Shown: positions 8,347-16,067 of the stretch, piece by piece | Layout: every line of letters begins with the position of its first letter | How positions within the stretch are numbered: position 1 is the stretch's first letter | Assembly (NCBI RefSeq): GCF_009695605.1 | Contig: NZ_VUNQ01000045.1 | Coordinates: forward strand, 1 to 32,768 | Direction of reading: 5' to 3' | Origin: Tissierella pigra | GTDB taxonomy: Bacteria; Bacillota; Clostridia; Tissierellales; Tissierellaceae | DNA length: 32,768 bases | Position numbers and translations under genes: made by a program | Notes under the pieces: model-generated | The model's database searches: none | Seen by the model: only the letters and a program-made list of their open reading frames with translations | What the model was told of the DNA's origin: nothing

Positions 8347-9609
8347 ATGAAAAATCTTATGTTTGCAGGATGCGATATTGTAAAATTAGCAGAAAAATAT
8401 AAAACCCCTCTTTATATAATGTCTGAGGATTATATTGTGGAGAGATTAAGAGAAATAAAGAATGATTTTTTAAATAGACATGAAAAAACTAGAGCAGTAT
8501 ATGCAAGTAAAGCTTTTTTAACTAAGGAAATGGCTAGAATAGTCCATAGAGAGGGAATAGGAATGGATGTAGTGTCTGGTGGTGAGCTTTATACTGCCAT
8601 GAAAGCAGAATTTCCCATGGAAGATATAATATTTCATGGAAATAACAAAACCATAGATGAATTAGAATTGGCAATAGAAAACAATGTAGGAAGAATAGTA
8701 GTAGACCATATAGAGGAAATGGATTTAATTGAAGAAATAGCCAAGGAAAAGAATAAGAAGGTTTATATACTGTTTAGAATAAGTCCTGGTTTAGAAAGTG
8801 ACACCCATAAATATATACAGACTGGGCAAGTGGATTCAAAGTTTGGAATTCCATTAACTGAAAAAACCATAAGTTCTGCCATGGAAAAAGCATTGAATTT
8901 AGAATTTACTGAGTTACTAGGATTTCATTTCCATATTGGCTCTCAACTTTCCGATAATGAAAATCATATTAAGGCAATAGATATAATGACAAAGTTAATG
9001 AAAAAAGTTAAAGATGAATATGGATTTATTACAAAGGAATTAAATACTGGTGGTGGCTATGGTATTCATTATTCTGAAGACGAACACAGAAAGCCTTTGT
9101 CATATTATACAGATTCCATAATGATAGAAATAGAAAAGCAATGTAAGTCATATGATTTGGAAAGACCTTTAATAATAATAGAACCAGGAAGATGGGTAGT
9201 AGGCGAAGCAGGTATGACCATTTATTCCATAGGAGCCATTAAAGAAATTCCAGGAATCAGAACATATATATCTATTGATGGAGGAATGCCTGATAATCCT
9301 AGACCAAGTCTTTATGAGGCAAAATACGAAGGTGTAATTATAAATAAGATTCATGAAGAACCAACAGAGATAGTTACCATAGCGGGAAAATGTTGTGAAT
9401 CTGGAGATATTTTAATTTGGGATTTAAAAATACCAAAGGTTGAAAGAGGAGATTTCCTAGGGGTATTGTCTACTGGTGCATATAATTACTCCATGTCCAG
9501 TAACTATAATAGAATACCAAGACCTGCTGTAGTTATGATAACCGAAGGAAAAGATAGATTAATAGTTAAAAGAGAAACCTATGATGATATATTAAGAAAT
9601 GATCTATAA
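8347..9609 (+). CDS. lysA: Diaminopimelate decarboxylase family PLP enzyme
   Basis: A 420-residue fold-type III PLP decarboxylase. Lys55 in VYASKAF is the probable Schiff-base lysine. Other family motifs follow in order: FHFHIGSQ, NTGGGYGI (PLP phosphate loop), EPGRWVVGEAG, SIDGGM, AGKCCESGD (catalytic Cys from the partner subunit) and STGAYNYSM. LysA converts meso-diaminopimelate to lysine. As first gene of a peptidoglycan-peptide catabolic operon behind a sigma-54-like promoter, its likely job is breakdown of imported diaminopimelate rather than biosynthesis; that is inference. I start at ATG 8347, 9 nt after AGGAG, not at the in-frame TTG at 8338 which abuts the RBS. Related carboxynorspermidine or ornithine decarboxylases are less likely given the motifs. 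Confidence 0.88.
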   Translation: MKNLMFAGCDIVKLAEKYKTPLYIMSEDYIVERLREIKNDFLNRHEKTRAVYASKAFLTKEMARIVHREGIGMDVVSGGELYTAMKAEFPMEDIIFHGNNKTIDELELAIENNVGRIVVDHIEEMDLIEEIAKEKNKKVYILFRISPGLESDTHKYIQTGQVDSKFGIPLTEKTISSAMEKALNLEFTELLGFHFHIGSQLSDNENHIKAIDIMTKLMKKVKDEYGFITKELNTGGGYGIHYSEDEHRKPLSYYTDSIMIEIEKQCKSYDLERPLIIIEPGRWVVGEAGMTIYSIGAIKEIPGIRTYISIDGGMPDNPRPSLYEAKYEGVIINKIHEEPTEIVTIAGKCCESGDILIWDLKIPKVERGDFLGVLSTGAYNYSMSSNYNRIPRPAVVMITEGKDRLIVKRETYDDILRNDL

Positions 9610-9640
9610 TTAATATAATCAAATAAATAGGAGGATATAG

Positions 9641-10786
9641 ATGGAACTTTTAAGGGATACATTTCTTGAAGTCAACTTGGATAATTTAATATATAATATA
9701 AAAAGCATAAGAAATATGGTGGGAAAAAATGTGGCAATAGCTTCAGTAGTAAAGGCAAACGGATATGGACATGGAGCTAATAGTATTGCTAAGGACTTAA
9801 TGGAAAACGGATCAGACTTATTAGCAGTAGCAACTTTAAATGAGGCATTGGATTTAAGAAAAAACTTCCCCCGATACCCAATATTTATTATGGGATTTAC
9901 TCCTGATAGACTTTTAGAATATGTAGTGAAATATAATATTATCCAAAGCATATTTTCATATAATCAAGCCAAGGTATTAGATGGTTATGGGATTAAATAT
10001 AATAAGAAAACCATAGTCCATATAAAATATGATACTGGGTTTAATAGATTGGGATTTAGAGATTCAAAGGAAAGTATAGATGAAATAGAAAAAATCTGCA
10101 AACTACCAAATATAAACGTAGAAGGTATGTTTTCTCACCTTGCCCTTACAAATAAAGATGAAGATGAAAAACAATATAATAGATTTAAAAATGCAATAAA
10201 AGAGTTAAATAATAGAGGAATATCCTTTAAATATACACATATTGAAGATAGTATATCAGCAGTAGATTATCCAGAGTTTAGAATGAATATGATTAGACCT
10301 GGGGCTATAATTTATGGTATAAAGGGCTTTCATCATAATTCACTAGATATAAAACAGGTGTTAAAATTTAAAACCAAGATATATAATATAAGAAAAATAA
10401 ATAAAGGTGAAGGAGTAAGCTATGATTTTTTATGGAAAGCAGAAAGAGATAGTATAATTGGCACAATGCCTTTTGGATATGCTGATGGTTATCCAAGAAA
10501 TCTAAGGGATAAAGGCTATGTCATGGTCAATGGACAAAAGGCACCTATTATTGGAGTAATATGTATGGATCAATGTATGGTAGATTTAACAGATGTAGGA
10601 AAAGTTTCAGAAGGAGAAGAAGCGATTATTTATGGTGATGGAACTGATGGTTCTTTAAATATTCATAATGCTGCATTATTGGGAGAAACCAATAAAAATG
10701 AAATAATCAGCAAAATTAGTATGAGAGTACCAAGGATTTATATTAGAGATGGAAAGATAGTGGATATAATAGACTATATTGGTTAA
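9641..10786 (+). CDS. alr: Alanine racemase family PLP enzyme
   Basis: A 381-residue alanine-racemase-fold protein. Lys38 in VVKANGYGHG binds PLP and Tyr261 in GVSYDF is the second catalytic base; MDQCMVD, PFGYADGYPR and the C-terminal MRVPRIY are also typical. The stretch usually reading H-x-A/S-N-S is HIEDS at 200-204, so the normally conserved Asn is Asp203. It may therefore act on an amino acid other than alanine, or be tuned to catabolism. It sits 31 nt after lysA and 10 nt before the M20 gene, in one operon. A role in interconverting D- and L-amino acids from stem peptides is plausible. Start follows AGGAGG. A housekeeping alr probably exists elsewhere. Confidence 0.9.
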   Translation: MELLRDTFLEVNLDNLIYNIKSIRNMVGKNVAIASVVKANGYGHGANSIAKDLMENGSDLLAVATLNEALDLRKNFPRYPIFIMGFTPDRLLEYVVKYNIIQSIFSYNQAKVLDGYGIKYNKKTIVHIKYDTGFNRLGFRDSKESIDEIEKICKLPNINVEGMFSHLALTNKDEDEKQYNRFKNAIKELNNRGISFKYTHIEDSISAVDYPEFRMNMIRPGAIIYGIKGFHHNSLDIKQVLKFKTKIYNIRKINKGEGVSYDFLWKAERDSIIGTMPFGYADGYPRNLRDKGYVMVNGQKAPIIGVICMDQCMVDLTDVGKVSEGEEAIIYGDGTDGSLNIHNAALLGETNKNEIISKISMRVPRIYIRDGKIVDIIDYIG

Positions 10787-10796
10787 GGAGAATTAG

Positions 10797-11972
10797 ATGG
10801 ATATAGAAAAAAGAGTAGATGATTTGTTCGGGGAGCTAGTAGATATAAGAAGGGATTTTCATAAATATCCTGAATTAAGTGAAGAAGAATATAGAACCCA
10901 TGAAAAAATATGTGAGTATCTTGAAAAATGGGAAATAGAACATATAAAAAATGTGGCTAAAACAGGAGTAGTTGCCATAATAAGAGGAAAAAAACCTGGT
11001 AAAACTGTAGGGGCTAGAGCAGATATAGATGCTTTACCAATTGAAGAATTAAATGACTTAGAGTTTAAGTCTGTAAATAAAGGAATAATGCACGCTTGTG
11101 GTCACGACATTCATACAGCTATCCATCTTGGAGTAGCCAAAATCTTGAAGGATATGGAAGATAATATATGCGGAAATATAAAAATATTTTTCCAACCAGC
11201 AGAGGAAACCATAGGGGGAGCAAAGCAGATGATAGATGAAGGATATTTACAAAATCCAGATGTGGATTATATATTATCTCTCCATGTAATGCCTTATTTA
11301 GATGTAGGTAAAATTCAACTGAAACAGGGTAAAATGAATGCTGCCACCAATGAATTTTCCATAAAGATAAAGGGTAAATCCAGTCATGCGGCTTATCCCG
11401 AGGAATCAGTAGACGCCATAGTTATATCTGGATATATAATTACTGCTTTACAATCACTAGTAAGCAGAAATATATCTCCTCTTAACTCAGTTGTTTTAAC
11501 TTTAGGTAAAATCAATGGAGGAACAAAAAATAATATAATAACAGATGAAGTCATTATATCTGGTACCTTAAGGACATTAGATGAAGATACAAGAATATTT
11601 GCAAAGAAAAGGCTAAAAGAAATTGTAGAAAATACAGCAAATGTTTATGGAGGTGAAGGAAAGGTTCATTTTGAAGAAGGTTATCCTGCTCTTATAAATA
11701 ATGATGAAGTGGTAAATATTTTACAGGATACAGCTGAAAACCTATTAGGAAAAGATAATGTAGAGTTTAAGGAATTTCCAAGTATGGGTGCAGATGATTT
11801 TTCTTATTTTCTAGAAAAAGTAAAAGGGGCATATTATAATTTAGGCTGCGGAAATAAATCTAAGGGTTGGACAGCACCAATTCACAATGGAAACTTCATA
11901 GCAGATGAAGAATGTATAAAGGTAGGAGTTCTTTTACAGACAAAGGCTTTACTTAAATTATTAAATATATAA
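10797..11972 (+). CDS. M20-family amidohydrolase/peptidase
   Basis: A 391-residue two-domain zinc hydrolase of the M20D group (hippurate, IAA-amino-acid, AbgB and N-acetyl-diaminopimelate deacetylase relatives). Metal and catalytic motifs: Asp near 75 in GARADIDALP, MHACGHDIHTA at about 98-108, QPAEET at about 134-139, SLHVMPY, and C-terminal APIHNGNF. A dimerization lid lies at about 180-290. It has no signal peptide and is cytoplasmic. It is 10 nt after the racemase and overlaps the following upstream ATG, so it belongs to the same operon. Substrate is unproven: an N-acyl amino acid or a dipeptide derived from cell-wall peptides fits the neighbourhood. Start follows AAGGAG. Confidence 0.9.
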   Translation: MDIEKRVDDLFGELVDIRRDFHKYPELSEEEYRTHEKICEYLEKWEIEHIKNVAKTGVVAIIRGKKPGKTVGARADIDALPIEELNDLEFKSVNKGIMHACGHDIHTAIHLGVAKILKDMEDNICGNIKIFFQPAEETIGGAKQMIDEGYLQNPDVDYILSLHVMPYLDVGKIQLKQGKMNAATNEFSIKIKGKSSHAAYPEESVDAIVISGYIITALQSLVSRNISPLNSVVLTLGKINGGTKNNIITDEVIISGTLRTLDEDTRIFAKKRLKEIVENTANVYGGEGKVHFEEGYPALINNDEVVNILQDTAENLLGKDNVEFKEFPSMGADDFSYFLEKVKGAYYNLGCGNKSKGWTAPIHNGNFIADEECIKVGVLLQTKALLKLLNI

Positions 11973-11986
11973 TGGAGAGTGAAATA

Positions 11987-12784
11987 ATGAAAGTTTATAT
12001 TAGTGTAGATATAGAAGGAATAACAGGAGTTACTAATTGGAATGAAACTGAATTAGGTCATGGTGAATGGCAATGGGCAGTTGAACAAATGATAAAGGAA
12101 ACCATAGCAGCTTGTGAAGGAGCTTGTGATGCTGGTGCTACAGAAATAATAATAAAAGATGCCCATGATTCAGCAAGAAATATGAATATATCAAGATTTC
12201 CCAAGGAGGCAAAGGTCATAAGAGGGTGGGACTCATCTCCTGAATCAATGATGGCAGGTATAGATGAAAGCTTTGATGCTACAATTTTCATAGGCTATCA
12301 TTCCGCAGCAGGAGAAGATGGAAATCCATTGGCACATACAATGAATTCTAAAAAAATAACCTGGATAAAAATAAATGGAGAAATAGCATCTGAATTTGCA
12401 ATCAATACATTTATATCTGAATATTACAATGTTCCAGCAGTATTTTTATCAGGAGATAAGATGTTATGTGAAAGTGCAAAAAAACTGATTCCAAATATAG
12501 AAACTGTAGATGTAAAGGTTGGAAAAGGTGGAGCAACATTTAATATTCATCCAGATACTGCCTGTGAGTTAATAAAAGAAGGAGTAAAAAATGGATTACA
12601 AAAAATAGATAAATGTAAAATAGAATCTCCAAAAGAATTTAAAATGGAAATAAGATTCAGAGAACATCAAGATGCTAGAAGGGCTAGTTATTATCCAGGA
12701 GTGACACTTATAGATCCTCATACCGTAGAATATATAGGTCAAAATATTCAGGAAATCATAACAGCAAAGATGTTTATACTATAA
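11987..12784 (+). CDS. dppA: D-aminopeptidase DppA (M55 family)
   Basis: A 265-residue M55 zinc peptidase. It begins with the family signature SVDIEG (Asp and Glu are metal ligands), followed by KDAHDSARNM, FIGYHSAAG and SGDKMLCE. DppA of Bacillus is a self-compartmentalizing decamer that cleaves D-Ala-containing di- and tripeptides in the cytoplasm and lies in an operon with a dipeptide transporter. Here it is also near an oligopeptide transporter and other cell-wall peptide enzymes. I choose ATG 11987 because GGAG at 11974-11977 is well spaced for it; the in-frame ATG at 11972 overlaps the M20 stop (TAATG) and has no useful ribosome site. It is the last gene of the lysA operon before a 75-nt gap. 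Confidence 0.93.
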   Translation: MKVYISVDIEGITGVTNWNETELGHGEWQWAVEQMIKETIAACEGACDAGATEIIIKDAHDSARNMNISRFPKEAKVIRGWDSSPESMMAGIDESFDATIFIGYHSAAGEDGNPLAHTMNSKKITWIKINGEIASEFAINTFISEYYNVPAVFLSGDKMLCESAKKLIPNIETVDVKVGKGGATFNIHPDTACELIKEGVKNGLQKIDKCKIESPKEFKMEIRFREHQDARRASYYPGVTLIDPHTVEYIGQNIQEIITAKMFIL

Positions 12785-12859
12785 ATTTTAATATGGTACT
12801 ACAATAAATCATCAAAAAGTGATATAATTGAATGAAAAATATCTCTAAAGGGTGATTAA

Positions 12860-14719
12860 ATGGCTTTTAATTCAGAATCCTATGTAAAAATGTTTACTGA
12901 TATGATGTCTGAAGGATTTATAGTAATAGATAATAAGGGAAGTATTCGGATTTATAATGAAAAGGCCAAGGAAATTTTTGGTATAACACAAGAAGGACAA
13001 AAACACCATGAGGAAGGAAAGTTAGAGTCTGGTGATATAATCATTATTGGTGACAATTCAATAGGTAAAGACGATGGGAAAATAGACTCTGAAACATTGA
13101 AGTTTTTAGGAATAAAAGATAATACCATAGGTAAAGGAGATTCTCTTATTGTAGTTGGAGTATTTAATGAAAATGGAATAATAGAACCAGTCTTTAAGAC
13201 TTTAAAAAGTAATCATAAAGAAAGTTCTTTAGTTCTAAACACAGAGTATTTGGAAATTCCTATGGAGATAAAAATAGATTTTGCAAATAAACTAATATCC
13301 ATTAAAGTAAGAGATGAAGAGTTTATCATGAATTATATCAATGCCATTGGACATATGGTGATTTTAGATGGAACTACTAAAGAAATGAAATTTTATCAAT
13401 CCCATGGATATACTGCAAGAGAAGAGAGCATCAATGATTTACTAAAGGGAAAAGTATATAGACCTAAAGGTAAAAACACGGAGACTTTAGATGTAATAGG
13501 AAAAAACATTTTTCAAATTCATAAATCGGATTCAATAATTGAAGAATTTTTTAATGTGGCTAAAGGTGAAGATATTAGTTATATAGATAGATTTGAAGAT
13601 ATTAATGGCTATCCTACTATGTGTACACTTTTACCTGTGGAAGACAAAAATAACAGAATAGGTGCGGCTTTAAAGGTTGAAGATATTTCAGAAATAAAGA
13701 GAATTATAAAGGAAAGAGATAATGCCATTAATAAGCTGGAAAAAGCAGAAATTCAATTAAATGAAGAAAAGATATTGAATATAGCATTTTCAGACTTTAG
13801 GGGAGACAGTAAAGAAATTGAAACTGTAAAAAGAATGGCATTAAAGGCATCGAAGACTAATTCCAATGTATTGCTTCTTGGAGAAAGTGGAACAGGAAAG
13901 ACTATTCTTGCAAAGCATATCCATGAAAATAGTAAGCTTAAAAGCAAAAGGTTTATCCATGTAAATTGTGGTTCTATACCTGAAACTCTATTGGAATCTG
14001 AATTATTTGGATATGAGAAAGGGGCTTTCACAGGAGCACTTTCTGAAGGGAAAAAGGGTTTTTTTGAAATAGCCAATGGTGGAACTATATTTCTAGATGA
14101 AATCGGAGATATACCTATGAATTTACAAGTTAAGCTATTGCAAATTATCCAAGAAAAATGGCTTTATAGAGTAGGTGGTACAGAAAAGATTGAAGTAAAT
14201 ATAAGGATAATTGCTGCCACTAACAAGAATTTAGAGGAGGAAATGTTAAAGGGAAATTTTAGAGAAGATTTATATTATAGGATAAATGTATTTCCCATAT
14301 GGATACCTCCCTTGAGAGAACGTAAAGAAGATATAATTCCACTAATAGATACTTTGCTTCCTAAAATATGTAGAGAAATAGGATGTGAGCCTAAAAGAAT
14401 TTCTTCAGAAGCAATTAATATATTGGTTAAATATAATTGGCCAGGAAATATAAGGGAGTTAGAAAATATTTTAGAAAGGGCTGTTAACTTAGCAGAAGGA
14501 AATAATATTCTTTCTAAACATATAAAACTAGGATCAAATAAACAAGAAAATAAAGATGAAAGTATAAAATCTCTAAAGGATTCATTAGAAGAATATGAAA
14601 AGAAATTAATAGAGGAGATTTTGTCCATTTATAAGGGAAACAAGAAAAGGACAATGGAAGCCTTAAAAATAAGTAAGACTACATTTTACGAGAAAATAAA
14701 GAAATATAATATAGAATAA
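12860..14719 (+). CDS. Sigma-54-dependent enhancer-binding regulator with PAS domain
   Basis: A 619-residue activator: N-terminal PAS-like segment (about 1-45), a long sensor region without clear homology (about 50-285), a short coiled coil (about 285-305), AAA+ domain (about 310-545) and Fis-type helix-turn-helix at 585-619. The AAA+ motifs are intact: Walker A GESGTGKT near 341-348, sigma-54 contact loop GAFTGA near 388-393, Walker B IFLDEIGD near 410-417, and NWPGNIRELEN. It probably senses a peptide or amino-acid signal and activates the -24/-12 promoters at 8286 and 27309. The 75-nt gap before it holds a TATAAT at 12823 that may be its own promoter. The epimerase gene follows 20 nt later. 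Start follows AAAGGGTGAT. Confidence 0.93.
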   Translation: MAFNSESYVKMFTDMMSEGFIVIDNKGSIRIYNEKAKEIFGITQEGQKHHEEGKLESGDIIIIGDNSIGKDDGKIDSETLKFLGIKDNTIGKGDSLIVVGVFNENGIIEPVFKTLKSNHKESSLVLNTEYLEIPMEIKIDFANKLISIKVRDEEFIMNYINAIGHMVILDGTTKEMKFYQSHGYTAREESINDLLKGKVYRPKGKNTETLDVIGKNIFQIHKSDSIIEEFFNVAKGEDISYIDRFEDINGYPTMCTLLPVEDKNNRIGAALKVEDISEIKRIIKERDNAINKLEKAEIQLNEEKILNIAFSDFRGDSKEIETVKRMALKASKTNSNVLLLGESGTGKTILAKHIHENSKLKSKRFIHVNCGSIPETLLESELFGYEKGAFTGALSEGKKGFFEIANGGTIFLDEIGDIPMNLQVKLLQIIQEKWLYRVGGTEKIEVNIRIIAATNKNLEEEMLKGNFREDLYYRINVFPIWIPPLRERKEDIIPLIDTLLPKICREIGCEPKRISSEAINILVKYNWPGNIRELENILERAVNLAEGNNILSKHIKLGSNKQENKDESIKSLKDSLEEYEKKLIEEILSIYKGNKKRTMEALKISKTTFYEKIKKYNIE

Positions 14720-14739
14720 TACTACTAAGGAGGGATTAA

Positions 14740-15831
14740 ATGAAGATAAAAGAAATAAAAGTAGGCAAAATAACAGTACCTCTTAAAAAATCTTTTAAAA
14801 CTGCCCTTAGAACAGTTCATAGTATTGAAGATATAGTAGTTAAGGTAGTTACTGATACAGGTCATGTAGCATATGGAGAAGCAGCGCCTACAGCTGTAAT
14901 TACAGGAGATACTAATGGGTCCATAAGATGTGCCATAGAAGATTATATAGCACCTCAAATAATAGGTTTGGATATAGAGAATATGGAAGAAATAATGACC
15001 AGAATAGATAAATCTATAATTAAAAATACATCTGCTAAAGCGGCAGTAGATATTGCAATATATGATCTTTTCGGACAACTGTATAATGCACCTTTATATA
15101 AACTTTTAGGAGGATATAAAAAGGAAATAATTTCAGATTTAACCATAAGTGTAAACGAGCCTTCTGAAATGGCAGAGGATAGTATTGATGCTGTAAAGAG
15201 AGGATATAAGACTTTAAAAATAAAAGTAGGTCTTGATTCAAAGATGGATATGGAAAGAATAAAGGCAATAAGAGATGCAGTGGGATATAATATAGATTTA
15301 AGATTAGATGCAAATCAAGGCTGGAAGCCAAAAGAAGCCGTTATGTTACTTAGAAAGATGGAAGATAAAGGTTTCAATATAGAGCTTGTAGAACAACCGG
15401 TTTTAGCCAGTGACTTAGATGGATTAAAGTTTGTAACAGATAATGTAAATATACCTATATTGGCTGATGAATCTGTATTTTCACCAGAAGATGCAGTGAA
15501 GATAATTCAAAACAGAGCTGCTGATTTAATAAATATTAAATTAATGAAAACAGGTGGGATTCACAATGCACTAAAGATATGTTCTGTTGCAGAAATATAT
15601 GGAGTAGAATGTATGATAGGGTGTATGTTAGAAAGTAAATTAAGTGTAAGTGCAGCAGCTCATTTAGCAGCATCTAAAAAGATAATAACAAAGATAGATT
15701 TAGATGGTCCAGGGTTATGCAAAGAAGACCCAATTATAGGAGGACCAGAATTCAATGACTATAGAATCATCTTAAACGATGATGGAGGATTAGGATTTAA
15801 AGAAATTAGAAATTTAAGTTTTAGTTCATAG
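14740..15831 (+). CDS. ykfB: L-Ala-D/L-Glu epimerase (dipeptide epimerase, enolase superfamily)
   Basis: A 363-residue muconate-lactonizing/mandelate-racemase-group enzyme. Catalytic Lys pair in TLKIKVG near 160-162, metal ligands Asp in RLDANQGW (about 190), Glu in ELVEQPV (about 217) and Asp in ILADES (about 243), and the opposite-face Lys in KLMKTGGI (about 268-271). The N-terminal capping domain begins KITVPLKKSFKTALR, typical of dipeptide epimerases. These convert L-Ala-D-Glu from murein peptides to L-Ala-L-Glu so ordinary peptidases can finish the job. Immediately downstream of the sigma-54 regulator (20 nt) with RBS AAGGAGGG. Substrate is strongly supported by neighbours (DppA, LdcA, NlpC/P60), though other dipeptide specificities exist in the family. 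Confidence 0.92.
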   Translation: MKIKEIKVGKITVPLKKSFKTALRTVHSIEDIVVKVVTDTGHVAYGEAAPTAVITGDTNGSIRCAIEDYIAPQIIGLDIENMEEIMTRIDKSIIKNTSAKAAVDIAIYDLFGQLYNAPLYKLLGGYKKEIISDLTISVNEPSEMAEDSIDAVKRGYKTLKIKVGLDSKMDMERIKAIRDAVGYNIDLRLDANQGWKPKEAVMLLRKMEDKGFNIELVEQPVLASDLDGLKFVTDNVNIPILADESVFSPEDAVKIIQNRAADLINIKLMKTGGIHNALKICSVAEIYGVECMIGCMLESKLSVSAAAHLAASKKIITKIDLDGPGLCKEDPIIGGPEFNDYRIILNDDGGLGFKEIRNLSFSS

Positions 15832-15861
15832 AGTTGACTGATGTCAACTTACAATTAAAAT
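15832..15861 (+). promoter_or_regulatory. Candidate oppA promoter with overlapping palindrome
   Basis: TTGACT (15834-15839) and TAAAAT (15856-15861), 16 bp apart, each match the sigma-A boxes at 5 of 6 positions. The -35 lies inside a palindrome AGTTGAC-TGAT-GTCAACT (15832-15849), which could be an operator or a weak hairpin just after the epimerase stop. It would drive the binding-protein gene through a leader of about 200 nt. No sigma-54 element is visible in this 236-nt gap. Confidence 0.4.
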
Positions 15862-16067
15862 TATCAGATAATTGCGTCAATAAAACCTAGTTAGAATATT
15901 TAAAATATGTTTGTTTTATATAACAATTATTTCTAATCTATTTATATGGAATAATATTTTCAAAATCATAATAAATAGTTAGTAAACCTTAAATATATTG
16001 ATACTAAAATCATTACCTTGAGGAAGGGGGACAGCATTATATAATTTTAAAATAAAGGGGGATAACA

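Noticed and set aside
10459-10475. TGGCACAATGCC inside the racemase gene as a sigma-54 promoter
   Set aside because: The GG is not followed by GC at 12 bp, and the site is internal to a coding region.
11972-11986. Earlier ATG for DppA overlapping the M20 stop
   Set aside because: The ribosome site lies after it and fits ATG 11987; the family signature begins directly at MKVYISVDIEG.
15955-15969. CodY-box-like TATTTTCAAAATCAT before oppA
   Set aside because: Five mismatches to the 15-nt consensus; such matches are common in AT-rich DNA.
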